From Citrobacter amalonaticus Y19 (GTDB taxonomy: Bacteria; Pseudomonadota; Gammaproteobacteria; Enterobacterales; Enterobacteriaceae): DNA of 64,000 nucleotides. The translations under genes were made by a program, and so were the position numbers. The stretch is from contig NZ_CP011132.1 of the NCBI RefSeq assembly GCF_000981805.1, forward strand, positions 2,604,001 to 2,668,000. Direction: 5' to 3'. Shown one piece after another: positions 54,012 through 63,105 of the stretch. Positions within the stretch are counted from its first letter, which is position 1, and every line of letters starts with the position of its first letter. The notes below the pieces were generated by a model. The model was given only the letters and a program-made list of their open reading frames with translations, did not search any database and had not been told where the DNA came from.

Positions 54012-54036
54012 AAAAAAGCCCCGACAAATCGGGGCT
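54012..54036 (-). terminator. Terminator after hxpA (yfbT)
   Basis: On the reverse strand AGCCCCGA and TCGGGGCT form an 8-bp stem with a 4-base loop followed by TTTTTT, ten bases past the hxpA stop. Confidence 0.9.
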
Positions 54037-54045
54037 AAATCATGA

Positions 54046-54705
54046 TCAGGTATTTCTTAACACGACCACATCGCCGTTCGGTTGTTTGGTCACTGAAAGC
54101 TGCTCCAGACTGGTCAGGACGAAGTCGACCTCATCCAGACGCGGCGTGTCCGCCGGGGCATTCACCGCGATAACATGACAGCCTGCCGCCAGTCCCGAGA
54201 GCACCCCCGCAGGGGCATCTTCCACCACCACACATTCGTGCGGCGATAACCCCAGCAACTGTGCCCCCAACAGGTAAGCATCCGGTTCTGGCTTACCGCG
54301 TTTGACCCGTTCAGCGGTGACGAAAACTTCCGGTGCCGGCAGGTTGGCAACCTGATGACGCGCGCGCGCGACCGGCATTGACCCGGATGTGACAATCGCC
54401 CACGGAATCCCGGCTTTGTTCAGATGATTGAGCAGCGCAACGGCACCGGGCAGCGCAGTAATGCCCGCCGTTTCTGTCGCTTCAATTTTCTCCAGACGTG
54501 TAAATTCAGCGACGATCTCCGCCTCAGGCTTACCCGCCATAAAGTGACGCAAAGAGGTGATCGCCTGCTTGCCATGAACAAAACTCAACACATCGTCATG
54601 CGCCAGCCCAAAACGATCGGCCCAGTTACACCATGCGCGTTCCACTGCGGGTAAAGAGTCAACCAGCGTCCCATCCAGGTCAAACAGAAAGCCTTTGCAC
54701 TGCAC
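54046..54705 (-). CDS. hxpA: HAD-family sugar phosphatase HxpA (YfbT)
   Basis: Haloacid-dehalogenase-like phosphatase acting on small sugar phosphates. I chose the GTG at 54705 (MQCKGFLFDLDGTLVDSLPA), six bases after AGGAGGTGAAC, giving 219 residues (E. coli 216); the ATG at 54723 would overlap the yfbU stop and lacks a ribosome site. HAD motifs are FLFDLDGTLVDS (I), VTSGS (II), a lysine in VKRGKPEPDAY (III) and VVEDAPAGVLSG (IV). Its ribosome site directly follows the yfbU stop, so the two are coupled. Confidence 0.94.
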   Translation of the reverse strand: MQCKGFLFDLDGTLVDSLPAVERAWCNWADRFGLAHDDVLSFVHGKQAITSLRHFMAGKPEAEIVAEFTRLEKIEATETAGITALPGAVALLNHLNKAGIPWAIVTSGSMPVARARHQVANLPAPEVFVTAERVKRGKPEPDAYLLGAQLLGLSPHECVVVEDAPAGVLSGLAAGCHVIAVNAPADTPRLDEVDFVLTSLEQLSVTKQPNGDVVVLRNT

Positions 54706-54715
54706 GTTCACCTCC

Positions 54716-55210
54716 TCAGGCATTGATGATTTGGTTGATTTCGTTGGCGCTCAAATGATACTGACGCGGGCAGGCATGCCACGCGCTTAACATCCGCTGA
54801 TATTTTTCCCACATTGGGGTCTGCGCGTTGAAGCCGTGAGTACCGGCATCAAAATGAGTGTAACGACCTTCCACATTCACCATAAAGCGAACATAGCCGA
54901 GGTAGCGCGCTTCCGTTGCGGCATCAAAACCCAGAAAGGTCACCCGACGCTCATCAATACTTTGCGCATCTTTCAGGTTGGCCCATGAGACATGCAGGGC
55001 ATGATACATCTCCATGATGTCGATAACCGTACGACAGGTTTCCTCTTTCAGCTCACCAAACTCCCGATCCAGTTCGCGCATTTGCAGACCGTAACCGCGT
55101 TCAATGATCGTCTGCAGACGACGATAACGCTCGGCGTTAGTCGGATCGAGCATAGTCATCATTTTGTATTGATTAGACAAAATAAGACGTTGAGCGTTGG
55201 TCATTTCCAT
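54716..55210 (-). CDS. yfbU: YfbU family protein
   Basis: Conserved protein of 164 residues (UPF0304), soluble and mostly helical (ERYRRLQTIIERGYGLQMRE). Its function is not known to me; an effect on cell death under the mazEF system has been suggested in E. coli. The start MEMTNAQRLILSNQYKMMTM at 55210 follows CAGGAGTCC; a start at 55228 adds six residues. It is followed by hxpA, whose ribosome site begins at the yfbU stop. A terminator lies upstream, after yfbV. Confidence 0.92.
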   Translation of the reverse strand: MEMTNAQRLILSNQYKMMTMLDPTNAERYRRLQTIIERGYGLQMRELDREFGELKEETCRTVIDIMEMYHALHVSWANLKDAQSIDERRVTFLGFDAATEARYLGYVRFMVNVEGRYTHFDAGTHGFNAQTPMWEKYQRMLSAWHACPRQYHLSANEINQIINA

Positions 55211-55249
55211 TTTGGACTCCTGTATCACTCTACTACGGTGAAAAAAGTG

Positions 55250-55281
55250 AAAAAAAAGAAGGCATCAATAATGCCTTCTTT
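55250..55281 (-). terminator. Terminator after yfbV
   Basis: AGAAGGCAT and ATGCCTTCT form a stem of nine or more bp with a 5-base loop, followed on the reverse strand by a run of T residues, between yfbV and yfbU. Confidence 0.88.
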
Positions 55282-55303
55282 TATATGCGTAATCCGGGGT
55301 CAA

Positions 55304-55759
55304 TTACAAATCATCAAGGAAAGTTTTATCCAGTTGTTTGAAGGCACGCTTAAGCGTGTCAGCTAGCGCCTGGTAATCCGGCTTCCCTTCCACCGGGGAG
55401 AGCGCTTGCCCAGCTTCCTGTAATTTTCCTCTGACTTCATAGAACCAGTTCAGTATAGAGGGCGGAAGTGGCGTGACGGAACGTTTTCCTAACCACCACA
55501 GCCCCTGCATCGGCAGGCTAAGCGCGAACAACGCGGTGGCGACGGCAGGCCCTAGCTGGCCGCCCAGTGCTATCTGCCAGCACAGCGTAAAAATGGCGAT
55601 TGGCGGCATAAAGCGGATCGCGTAACGCGTCATCCGTATCACGCGGTTCTCAACAAAGACGGGCGCAAGGCGCTTTTCCATTGGCCACGTCTTTGAGTAA
55701 TGCTGCCCCCGACGAAAAAGGCTGAAAAAATTTACGGAGCGATGATCCGGCGTCGACAT
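55304..55759 (-). CDS. yfbV: YfbV family inner-membrane protein (UPF0208)
   Basis: A 151-residue membrane protein with two hydrophobic helices (about residues 48-65 and 68-90: FMPPIAIFTLCWQIAL and VATALFALSLPMQGLWWL), and basic N-terminal and soluble C-terminal parts. E. coli YfbV is reported to affect Ter macrodomain insulation, though its molecular role is unclear. Length and sequence match the family closely. It is divergent from ackA across 337 bases and ends at a terminator before yfbU. Confidence 0.93.
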   Translation of the reverse strand: MSTPDHRSVNFFSLFRRGQHYSKTWPMEKRLAPVFVENRVIRMTRYAIRFMPPIAIFTLCWQIALGGQLGPAVATALFALSLPMQGLWWLGKRSVTPLPPSILNWFYEVRGKLQEAGQALSPVEGKPDYQALADTLKRAFKQLDKTFLDDL

Positions 55760-56096
55760 GGCTTACCTCAACTTCACATATAAAAATTCAAATATTTGTG
55801 CAAAACAACAACTATACGGGACAACGTTCAAAACATTTTGTCATTGATACCGACTATCGGGTATCCTGTAGCGGCCTGTAAATGGCCAGTAGTCCAAAAT
55901 CATTGAGTCGTCAAATTTACATATAGTATGCCATTGGCTGAAAAATACGCAAAATGGCATAGACTCAAAGGTATTTCTTCCATCGTGCCAAAAAACACAA
56001 CTGGCATGATGTTAATCATAAATGTCAGCGTCACACTGCGCTACGCTTTTGGCTCCCTGACGTTTTTTTAGCCACGTATCAATAATAGGTACTTCC
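55760..56096. promoter_or_regulatory. yfbV-ackA intergenic region
   Basis: About 340 bases that must carry the promoters for yfbV and ackA. An AT-rich segment near 55770-55850 and a long leader with CTCCCTGACGTTTTTTTAG near 56053-56071 are visible. I recognise no clear operator or RNA element. Confidence 0.5.
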
Positions 56097-57299
56097 ATGT
56101 CGAGTAAGTTAGTACTGGTTCTGAACTGCGGTAGCTCCTCACTGAAATTTGCAATCATCGATGCAGTTAACGGTGAAGAGTACCTTTCTGGTTTAGCCGA
56201 ATGTTTCCATCTCCCAGAAGCACGTATCAAATGGAAAATGGATGGCGGTAAACAAGAAGCGGCTTTAGGTGCAGGCGCCGCTCACAGTGAAGCGCTGAAC
56301 TTTATCGTTAATACTATTCTGGCACAAAAACCAGAACTGTCTGCGCAGTTGACTGCAATCGGTCACCGTATCGTACACGGCGGCGAGAAGTATACCAGCT
56401 CCGTGGTTATCGATGACTCTGTTATTCAGGGCATCAAAGATTCTGCCTCTTTCGCACCGCTGCACAACCCGGCTCACCTGATCGGGATCGCAGAAGCGCT
56501 GAAATCCTTCCCGAATCTGAAAGACAAGAACGTGGCTGTGTTTGACACCGCGTTCCATCAGACCATGCCGGAAGAGTCTTACCTCTACGCCCTGCCGTAC
56601 AGCCTGTACAAAGAACACGGCGTTCGTCGTTATGGCGCGCACGGTACCAGCCACTTCTTCGTCACTCAGGAAGCGGCAAAAATGCTGAACAAGCCGGTAG
56701 ACGAGCTGAACATCATCACTTGCCACCTGGGCAACGGTGGTTCCGTTTCTGCTATCCGCAACGGTAAATGTGTTGATACGTCTATGGGTCTGACCCCGCT
56801 GGAAGGTCTGGTGATGGGTACCCGTTCTGGTGACATTGACCCAGCAATCATTTTCCACCTGCACGACACGCTGGGTATGAGCGTTGATCAGATCAACAAG
56901 ATGCTGACCAAAGAGTCTGGCCTGCTGGGTCTGACCGAAGTCACCAGCGACTGCCGTTACGTTGAAGACAACTACACCACCAAAGAAGACGCGAAACGTG
57001 CAATGGACGTTTACTGCCACCGTCTGGCGAAGTACATCGGTTCCTACACGGCGCTGATGGACGGTCGTCTGGACGCGGTTGTCTTCACCGGTGGTATCGG
57101 TGAGAACGCGGCGATGGTTCGCGAGCTGTCCCTGGGTAAACTGGGCGTGCTGGGCTTTGATGTTGATCATGAACGTAACCTGGCTGCACGTTTCGGCAAG
57201 TCCGGTTTCATCAACAAGGAAGGTACCCGTCCTGCGGTGGTGATCCCAACCAACGAAGAACTGGTTATCGCGCAAGACGCGAGCCGTCTGACTGCCTGA
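56097..57299 (+). CDS. ackA: Acetate kinase
   Basis: Cytoplasmic kinase that turns acetyl phosphate and ADP into acetate and ATP, or runs in reverse; acetyl phosphate also serves as phosphodonor to response regulators. The 400 residues are the family length. The N-terminal NCGSSSLKFAI (about 10-20), VHGGEKYTSS, FDTAFHQTMP, RRYGAHGTSHF and LGNGGSVSAI are standard acetate-kinase signatures, and GGIGENAAMVR lies near the C terminus. It is followed by pta, with a hairpin between. Confidence 0.99.
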   Translation: MSSKLVLVLNCGSSSLKFAIIDAVNGEEYLSGLAECFHLPEARIKWKMDGGKQEAALGAGAAHSEALNFIVNTILAQKPELSAQLTAIGHRIVHGGEKYTSSVVIDDSVIQGIKDSASFAPLHNPAHLIGIAEALKSFPNLKDKNVAVFDTAFHQTMPEESYLYALPYSLYKEHGVRRYGAHGTSHFFVTQEAAKMLNKPVDELNIITCHLGNGGSVSAIRNGKCVDTSMGLTPLEGLVMGTRSGDIDPAIIFHLHDTLGMSVDQINKMLTKESGLLGLTEVTSDCRYVEDNYTTKEDAKRAMDVYCHRLAKYIGSYTALMDGRLDAVVFTGGIGENAAMVRELSLGKLGVLGFDVDHERNLAARFGKSGFINKEGTRPAVVIPTNEELVIAQDASRLTA

Positions 57300-57304
57300 T
57301 TTCA

Positions 57305-57335
57305 CACCGCCAGCTAAGCTGGCGGTGCTGTTTTG
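57305..57335 (+). terminator. Hairpin between ackA and pta (attenuator candidate)
   Basis: CACCGCCAGC and GCTGGCGGTG form a perfect 10-bp stem with a 3-base loop, followed by CTGTTTT. A second hairpin, CCCGCCC/GGGCGG, lies at 57341-57355. It probably reduces pta expression relative to ackA rather than fully ending transcription. Confidence 0.65.
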
Positions 57336-57373
57336 TAACCCGCCCAACGGGCGGTAACGAAAGAGGATAAACC

Positions 57374-59515
57374 GTGTCCCGTATTATTATGCTGATCCCT
57401 ACCGGAACCAGCGTCGGCCTGACCAGCGTCAGCCTTGGCGTCATCCGCGCTATGGAACGCAAAGGCGTTCGTCTGAGTGTCTTTAAGCCCATCTCCCAGC
57501 CACGCGCCGGTGGCGATGCGCCTGACCAGACCACCGCTATCGTTCGTGCAAACTCCTCTGTCACCGCGGCTGAGCCGCTGAAGATGAGTCACGTTGAGTC
57601 TCTGCTGTCCAGCAATCAGAAAGATGTGCTGATGGAAGAGATCATCGCGAACTACCACGCGAACACCAAAGACGCAGAAGTGGTACTGGTTGAAGGCCTG
57701 GTCCCAACCCGTAAACACCAGTTTGCGCAGTCTCTGAACTACGAAATCGCTAAAACGCTGAATGCGGAAATCGTCTTCGTGATGTCTCAGGGCACCGATA
57801 CGCCGGAACAACTGAACGAGCGTATTGAACTGACTCGCAGCAGCTTCGGCGGCGCAAAAAACACCAACATCACCGGCGTTATCGTTAACAAACTGAACGC
57901 CCCGGTTGATGAACAGGGCCGTACTCGCCCGGATCTGTCCGAGATTTTCGACGACTCTTCCAAAGCACAAATCGTGAAAGTTGATCCGGCTAAGCTCACC
58001 GCAAGCAGCCCGCTGCCGGTTCTGGGCGCGGTGCCGTGGAGCTTTGATCTGATCGCGACCCGTGCTATCGACATGGCGCGCCACCTGAATGCCACCATCG
58101 TTAACGAAGGCGACATCAACACGCGTCGCGTGAAGTCTGTCACCTTCTGTGCGCGCAGCATTCCGCACATGCTGGAACACTTCCGTGCCGGTTCTCTGCT
58201 GGTCACCTCCGCTGACCGTCCGGACGTGCTGGTTGCTGCATGCCTGGCTGCGATGAACGGCGTAGAAATCGGTGCCCTGCTGCTGACTGGCGGTTACGAA
58301 ATGGACGCGCGCATCTCTAAACTGTGTGAACGCGCTTTCGCGACCGGCCTGCCGGTATTCATGGTGAACACCAATACCTGGCAGACCTCTCTGAGCCTGC
58401 AGAGCTTCAACCTCGAAGTGCCGGTTGACGATCACGCTCGTATCGAGAAAGTCCAGGAGTACGTGGCAAACTACATCAACGCTGACTGGATCGAGTCTCT
58501 GACCGCGACCTCTGAGCGTAGCCGTCGTCTGTCTCCGCCAGCGTTCCGCTATCAGCTGACCGAACTGGCGCGTAAAGCCGGTAAACGTGTTGTGCTGCCG
58601 GAAGGCGACGAACCGCGTACCGTGAAAGCGGCGGCCATCTGTGCTGAACGTGGTATCGCTACCTGCGTGCTGCTGGGTAACCCGGAAGAGATCAACCGTG
58701 TTGCGGCGTCTCAGGGCGTTGAACTCGGCGCTGGCATCGAAATCGTAGACCCGGAAGTGGTTCGCGAAAGCTATGTCGCCCGTCTGGTTGAACTGCGTAA
58801 GAGCAAAGGCATGACCGAAACCGTTGCCCGCGAACAGCTGGAAGATAACGTGGTTCTCGGTACGCTGATGCTGGAACAAGACGAAGTTGACGGTCTGGTA
58901 TCGGGCGCCGTTCACACCACGGCTAACACCATTCGTCCGCCGCTGCAACTGATCAAAACAGCGCCAGGCAGTTCACTGGTTTCCTCCGTATTCTTCATGC
59001 TGCTGCCGGAACAGGTTTACGTTTACGGCGACTGCGCGATCAACCCGGATCCGACCGCTGAACAACTGGCTGAGATCGCTATCCAGTCTGCTGATTCCGC
59101 CATTGCCTTTGGTATCGAACCGCGCGTCGCGATGCTCTCCTACTCCACCGGCACCTCTGGCGCGGGTAGCGACGTAGAAAAAGTACGTGAAGCGACTCGT
59201 CTGGCGCAGGAAAAACGTCCTGACCTGATGATCGATGGTCCGCTGCAGTACGATGCCGCCGTGATGGCGGATGTCGCGAAATCCAAAGCGCCGAACTCTC
59301 CGGTTGCCGGTCGCGCTACCGTGTTCATCTTCCCGGATCTGAACACCGGTAACACCACCTACAAAGCGGTACAGCGTTCTGCCGACCTGATCTCCATCGG
59401 GCCGATGCTGCAGGGTATGCGCAAGCCGGTGAACGACCTGTCCCGTGGCGCGCTGGTTGACGATATCGTCTACACCATCGCCCTGACCGCGATTCAGTCT
59501 TCACAGCAGCAGTAA
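57374..59515 (+). CDS. pta: Phosphate acetyltransferase
   Basis: Converts acetyl-CoA and phosphate to acetyl phosphate and CoA, feeding AckA. The 713-residue protein (E. coli 714) starts at a GTG preceded by AAAGAGGAT. The N-terminal part (about 1-390) has a P-loop-like nucleotide-binding fold (LIPTGTSVGLTSVSLG) and a DRTGG-type domain. The C-terminal part (about 390-713) is the catalytic PTA domain, with VVLPEGDEPRTVKAA and ALMLSYSTGTSGAG-like segments (MLSYSTGTSGAGSDVEKV). It is cotranscribed with ackA. Confidence 0.98.
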   Translation: MSRIIMLIPTGTSVGLTSVSLGVIRAMERKGVRLSVFKPISQPRAGGDAPDQTTAIVRANSSVTAAEPLKMSHVESLLSSNQKDVLMEEIIANYHANTKDAEVVLVEGLVPTRKHQFAQSLNYEIAKTLNAEIVFVMSQGTDTPEQLNERIELTRSSFGGAKNTNITGVIVNKLNAPVDEQGRTRPDLSEIFDDSSKAQIVKVDPAKLTASSPLPVLGAVPWSFDLIATRAIDMARHLNATIVNEGDINTRRVKSVTFCARSIPHMLEHFRAGSLLVTSADRPDVLVAACLAAMNGVEIGALLLTGGYEMDARISKLCERAFATGLPVFMVNTNTWQTSLSLQSFNLEVPVDDHARIEKVQEYVANYINADWIESLTATSERSRRLSPPAFRYQLTELARKAGKRVVLPEGDEPRTVKAAAICAERGIATCVLLGNPEEINRVAASQGVELGAGIEIVDPEVVRESYVARLVELRKSKGMTETVAREQLEDNVVLGTLMLEQDEVDGLVSGAVHTTANTIRPPLQLIKTAPGSSLVSSVFFMLLPEQVYVYGDCAINPDPTAEQLAEIAIQSADSAIAFGIEPRVAMLSYSTGTSGAGSDVEKVREATRLAQEKRPDLMIDGPLQYDAAVMADVAKSKAPNSPVAGRATVFIFPDLNTGNTTYKAVQRSADLISIGPMLQGMRKPVNDLSRGALVDDIVYTIALTAIQSSQQQ

Positions 59516-59546
59516 ACCGCCCACCTGGGCTCTGATGAGCCCAGTC

Positions 59547-59585
59547 AACACCCGGAAATAGCCACTATTTCCGGGTGTTTTATTT
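59547..59585 (+). terminator. Terminator after pta
   Basis: AACACCCGGAAATAG and CTATTTCCGGGTGTT pair as a perfect 15-bp stem with a 3-base loop, then TTATTT. A second hairpin (CTGGGCTC/GAGCCCAG) lies just before at 59526-59545. Confidence 0.93.
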
Positions 59586-59702
59586 CCGCCCTTCCCGCTT
59601 TGTAAAATCTGATTTTTTGGGCTTAACTGCGCTGTATCAATGAATAACCATTCGCCTGTTTGCATACTTAGCCTCTTTGCTTTGCAACAGGGATAGACGG
59701 TC

Positions 59703-61226
59703 ATGTCTGCAGTAACCGAAACACAGCCAACCAAAAGAAAATGGGCCATGCCCGATACGTTGGTCATTATTTTCTTTGTCGCTATTTTAACCAGCCTTGC
59801 GACCTGGGTTGTCCCCGTCGGGATGTTCGACAGCCAGGAGGTGCAGTACCAGTTAGATGGTCAGACAAAAACCCGTAAAGTGGTCGATCCGCACTCCTTT
59901 CGTATTCTGACCAACGAGGCAGGTGAAGCGCAGTATCACCCGGTGAAGTTCTTTACCACCGGTGACGAAAGTCCGGGCCTGATGAACTTCCCATTCGAAG
60001 GGCTGACTTCTGGCTCTAAATTCGGTACCGCCGTCGGTATCATCATGTTTATGCTGGTGATTGGTGGCGCGTTTGGCATCGTCATGCGTACGGGTACCAT
60101 TGATAATGGCATCCTGGCGCTGATCCGCCATACCAAAGGTAACGAAGTGCTGTTCATCCCGGTACTGTTTATTCTCTTCTCGCTGGGCGGCGCCGTATTC
60201 GGTATGGGGGAAGAGGCGGTTGCCTTTGCGATCATCATCGCGCCGCTGATGGTGAGGCTGGGCTATGACAGTATCACCACCGTGCTGGTGACCTATATTG
60301 CGACGCAAATCGGCTTTGCCAGTTCGTGGATGAACCCTTTCTGCGTGGTGGTCGCTCAGGGTATTGCCGGCGTCCCCGTCCTCTCCGGTTCCGGTCTGCG
60401 CATCGTGGTCTGGGTCATTGCAACGCTGATTGGCCTGACGTTTACCCTGGCCTACGCCTCGCGGGTGAAAAAGAACCCGCTTCTGTCGCGCGTCCATGAA
60501 TCTGACCGTTTCTTCCGTGAACAACAGAATGACGTTGTCGAGCGACGCTTCACGATCGGCGACTGGCTGGTGCTGCTGGTTCTGACCGGCGTGATGGTAT
60601 GGGTTGTCTGGGGCGTCATCGTCAACGCCTGGTTTATTCCTGAAATCGCCAGCCAGTTCTTCACCATGGGCCTGGTGATTGGCATTATCGCCGTTGTCTT
60701 TCGCCTTAACGGCATGACGGTCAACATTATGGCTTCCTCTTTCACTGAAGGCGCGCGCATGATGATTGCCCCCGCCCTGCTGGTGGGCTTTGCCAAAGGC
60801 ATATTGCTGCTGGTAGGCAACGGTGAAGCGGGTGACGCGAGTGTGCTGAATACGCTGTTGCACAGTATTGCCAACGGCATCAGTGGGCTGGATAACGCCG
60901 TTGCCGCGTGGTTTATGCTGCTCTTCCAGGCCGTGTTTAATTTCTTTGTTACCTCGGGATCCGGCCAGGCGGCGCTGACCATGCCACTGTTAGCGCCACT
61001 CGGCGATCTGGTGGGGGTTAACCGTCAGGTGACCGTGCTGGCGTTCCAGTTTGGCGATGGCTTCAGCCATATCATCTATCCGACCTCAGCGTCACTGATG
61101 GCGACGTTAGGTGTCTGTCGGGTGGATTTCCGTAACTGGCTGAAAGTGGGTGCGACGCTGCTGGGACTGCTGTTTATTATGTCCAGTGTGGTGGTGATTG
61201 GCGCACAGATTATGGGATACCATTGA
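59703..61226 (+). CDS. yfcC: YfcC family transporter (C4-dicarboxylate/antiporter type)
   Basis: Inner-membrane protein of 507 residues in the family of C4-dicarboxylate carriers and basic amino-acid antiporters; I do not know the substrate. About 12 hydrophobic helices are visible, with a periplasmic loop of about 60 residues after the first helix (VQYQLDGQTKTRKVVDPHSF). Conserved glycine-rich stretches are MFMLVIGGAFGIVMRTG, GGAVFGMGEEAVAFAIIIAP and FFVTSGSGQAALTMPLLAP. It has its own start after pta and ends in a BIME. Confidence 0.93.
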   Translation: MSAVTETQPTKRKWAMPDTLVIIFFVAILTSLATWVVPVGMFDSQEVQYQLDGQTKTRKVVDPHSFRILTNEAGEAQYHPVKFFTTGDESPGLMNFPFEGLTSGSKFGTAVGIIMFMLVIGGAFGIVMRTGTIDNGILALIRHTKGNEVLFIPVLFILFSLGGAVFGMGEEAVAFAIIIAPLMVRLGYDSITTVLVTYIATQIGFASSWMNPFCVVVAQGIAGVPVLSGSGLRIVVWVIATLIGLTFTLAYASRVKKNPLLSRVHESDRFFREQQNDVVERRFTIGDWLVLLVLTGVMVWVVWGVIVNAWFIPEIASQFFTMGLVIGIIAVVFRLNGMTVNIMASSFTEGARMMIAPALLVGFAKGILLLVGNGEAGDASVLNTLLHSIANGISGLDNAVAAWFMLLFQAVFNFFVTSGSGQAALTMPLLAPLGDLVGVNRQVTVLAFQFGDGFSHIIYPTSASLMATLGVCRVDFRNWLKVGATLLGLLFIMSSVVVIGAQIMGYH

Positions 61227-61233
61227 TCCAAAA

Positions 61234-61321
61234 TGCCGGATGGCGACGCTAATGCGTCTTATCCGGCTGACAGTCTTTCTTATCCTCGTAGGCCGGATAA
61301 GCGTTAGCGCTTATCCGGCAT
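61234..61321. repeat. REP/BIME element after yfcC
   Basis: Two palindromes, GCCGGATGGCG...CTTATCCGGC (61235-61266) and GCCGGATAAGCGTTAGCGCTTATCCGGC (61292-61319), the latter a 12-bp perfect stem, lie between convergent yfcC and the transketolase genes. No other terminator is seen. Confidence 0.93.
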
Positions 61322-61328
61322 TACCTTT

Positions 61329-62282
61329 CTAAAGCAGTGATTTTGCTGCGGTCACAATTGCTGCCGCGGTGAGTCCATACTCTTCCTGTAAGAAGTCCGG
61401 GGTGCCAACCTGTCCATAACGCTCCCGGACGCCCACCCGCCGCATCGGAACCGGACAGGTTTCCACCAGCACTTCCGCTACCGCCGATCCCAGTCCGTTA
61501 TGGATACTGTGGTTTTCACAGGTCACAATCCGCCCCGTTTTTTCGGCATAGTTTTTCACCAGCATGCGATCGACAGGCTTGAGGGTGAACATGTCGATGA
61601 CGGCCGAACTGACTCCCATTCGTTCCAGCTGACGTGCCGCTTCCAGCGCTTCAGCCACCATAATCCCATTGGCAATTAAGGTGACATCGTTGCCTTCGCG
61701 CAACACATTCCCTTTTCCCAGCGTGAAGGTCGATCCCGGGGCATAAATACTCGGTGCCTGTTTACGGATGGTGCGCACCCAGTAGAACCCGTCGAGGTCG
61801 ATCAGTTGGCGTAAGATATCCTCAAACATGACGGCATCAGTGACTTCCAGCACGACCGAATGCGCCAGCCCGCGAACGATGCCCATATCTTCGAAAGACA
61901 TATGCGTCCCGCCGTTATGACAGGCGGTCACGCCAGCATCGGAGGCGATGACTTTGACGTTACTCCGCTGGTAATCGAGCGACATAAACAACTGATCGAA
62001 ACAGCGGCGACTGGCAAACGCCGTAAAGGTATGCACAAACGGCTTGCGTCCGGTCAGCGCCAGCCCTGCCGCAGTACCTATGACGTTCGCCTCCATGATG
62101 CCGCAATTAATAACATGCTGCGGATACTCGCGCGCCACACCGTCCATCGCCATGGAGCTCATCAAATCGGCTTCCAGCGCAATAATCGGGCTTCCCGCCG
62201 CCACTTCTTTCGCGACAAAACCGGCATAAACCTTGCGCATCTCCACACTGTCTTTTTGCCCTTCGGGCGCGAGCTTAATCAT
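61329..62282 (-). CDS. Transketolase C-terminal subunit (split transketolase)
   Basis: A 317-residue protein matching the pyrimidine-binding and C-terminal domains of transketolase, carried as a separate subunit. The conserved glutamate of the cofactor site lies in the CGIMEANVIGTAAGLAL segment (a glutamate region). A TVTCENHSIHNGLGSAVAEVL-like C-terminal domain segment is also seen (VTCENHSIHNGLGSAVAEVL). It overlaps the N-terminal subunit by eight bases on its upstream side, so the two halves should be made together. With the linked PTS permease, it probably acts on a phosphorylated sugar from that PTS, though the substrate is unknown. Confidence 0.92.
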   Translation of the reverse strand: MIKLAPEGQKDSVEMRKVYAGFVAKEVAAGSPIIALEADLMSSMAMDGVAREYPQHVINCGIMEANVIGTAAGLALTGRKPFVHTFTAFASRRCFDQLFMSLDYQRSNVKVIASDAGVTACHNGGTHMSFEDMGIVRGLAHSVVLEVTDAVMFEDILRQLIDLDGFYWVRTIRKQAPSIYAPGSTFTLGKGNVLREGNDVTLIANGIMVAEALEAARQLERMGVSSAVIDMFTLKPVDRMLVKNYAEKTGRIVTCENHSIHNGLGSAVAEVLVETCPVPMRRVGVRERYGQVGTPDFLQEEYGLTAAAIVTAAKSLL

Positions 62283-63105
62283 GCGTAGCCTCCAGTTGGC
62301 GAAGGTTATCGTTCAGCGCAAGTCTTGACGCATCCGTCAGGCGCAGGTGATGCGAGTTGGTTAATTGCTCCAGATACGGCACTCCCTGACCTTTGATGCT
62401 GTCAAGAATCACGACGCGTGGACGTGCCTGGTTATCCAGAACCGGTTGTACCACCGCCAACAGTCCAGGGATGTCATCCCCTTTCACCGTGAACGCCTCA
62501 AAACCAAACGCGCGGAATTTATCTTCAAGACAAAACGGGTGAATGATGTCATCCAGTTCGCCGTCCAGTTGCTGCTTATTCCAGTCAACGAAAACCGTCA
62601 GGTTATTCAGCCGATGGTGGGCAATAAACTGGAACGCTTCCCAGCACTGCCCTTCATTGAGCTCGCCATCGCCGACAATGCAGAATACCCGGTTCGCCCG
62701 CTGCGCCAGTTTGTGCGACAGCGCCATCCCCGCGGCGATAGAAATGCCCTGCCCCAGCGATCCTGTCGTCGCATCAACGCCACGCGTCTTAAGCCTGTCC
62801 GGGTGACTGGGCAGGCGTGTGCCATTCTGGTTCAGCGTGCTCAACTCAGCGACCGGGAAGTAGCCTTTCAGCGCCAGCGTGCTATACAGCGCTGGCCCGG
62901 CATGGCCTTTTGACAACACGAAATAGTCCCGCTCCGGCCAGTCCGGATCGGCTGGATCAATGTTCATCACCTCGCCATACAAAACCGCCAGCGTTTCCAC
63001 CACCGACATACAGCCGCCAAAATGGCCAAAGCCGAGATGAATGAGCGACTTCAGGGTGGCGATGCGAATTTCCCGCGCCAGTTGGGTTACCGCCTTCACA
63101 CTCAT
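62275..63105 (-). CDS. Transketolase N-terminal subunit (split transketolase)
   Basis: A 276-residue protein matching the thiamine-diphosphate-binding half of transketolase. Features are HFGGCMSVVETLAVLYGEVM, LSKGHAGPALYSTLALKGYF, GSLGQGISIAAGMALSHKLA and the TPP motif GDGELNEGQCWEAFQF with its later asparagine in FVDWNKQQLDG. Full-length transketolase is about 660 residues, so this is a split form and not a fragment, since the partner subunit follows intact. It overlaps the PTS gene by four bases upstream. Confidence 0.93.
   Translation of the reverse strand: MSVKAVTQLAREIRIATLKSLIHLGFGHFGGCMSVVETLAVLYGEVMNIDPADPDWPERDYFVLSKGHAGPALYSTLALKGYFPVAELSTLNQNGTRLPSHPDRLKTRGVDATTGSLGQGISIAAGMALSHKLAQRANRVFCIVGDGELNEGQCWEAFQFIAHHRLNNLTVFVDWNKQQLDGELDDIIHPFCLEDKFRAFGFEAFTVKGDDIPGLLAVVQPVLDNQARPRVVILDSIKGQGVPYLEQLTNSHHLRLTDASRLALNDNLRQLEATHD

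Noticed and set aside
57314..58948. A 544-codon open frame on the reverse strand of pta
   Set aside because: It lies entirely opposite pta, has no recognisable domain and is low-complexity in Asn, Gln, Arg and His, as expected from the complement of a highly biased gene.
61292..61319. Site-specific recombination site or phage attachment site after yfcC
   Set aside because: The perfect palindrome is part of a REP/BIME pair seen three times in the window, and no integrase lies nearby.
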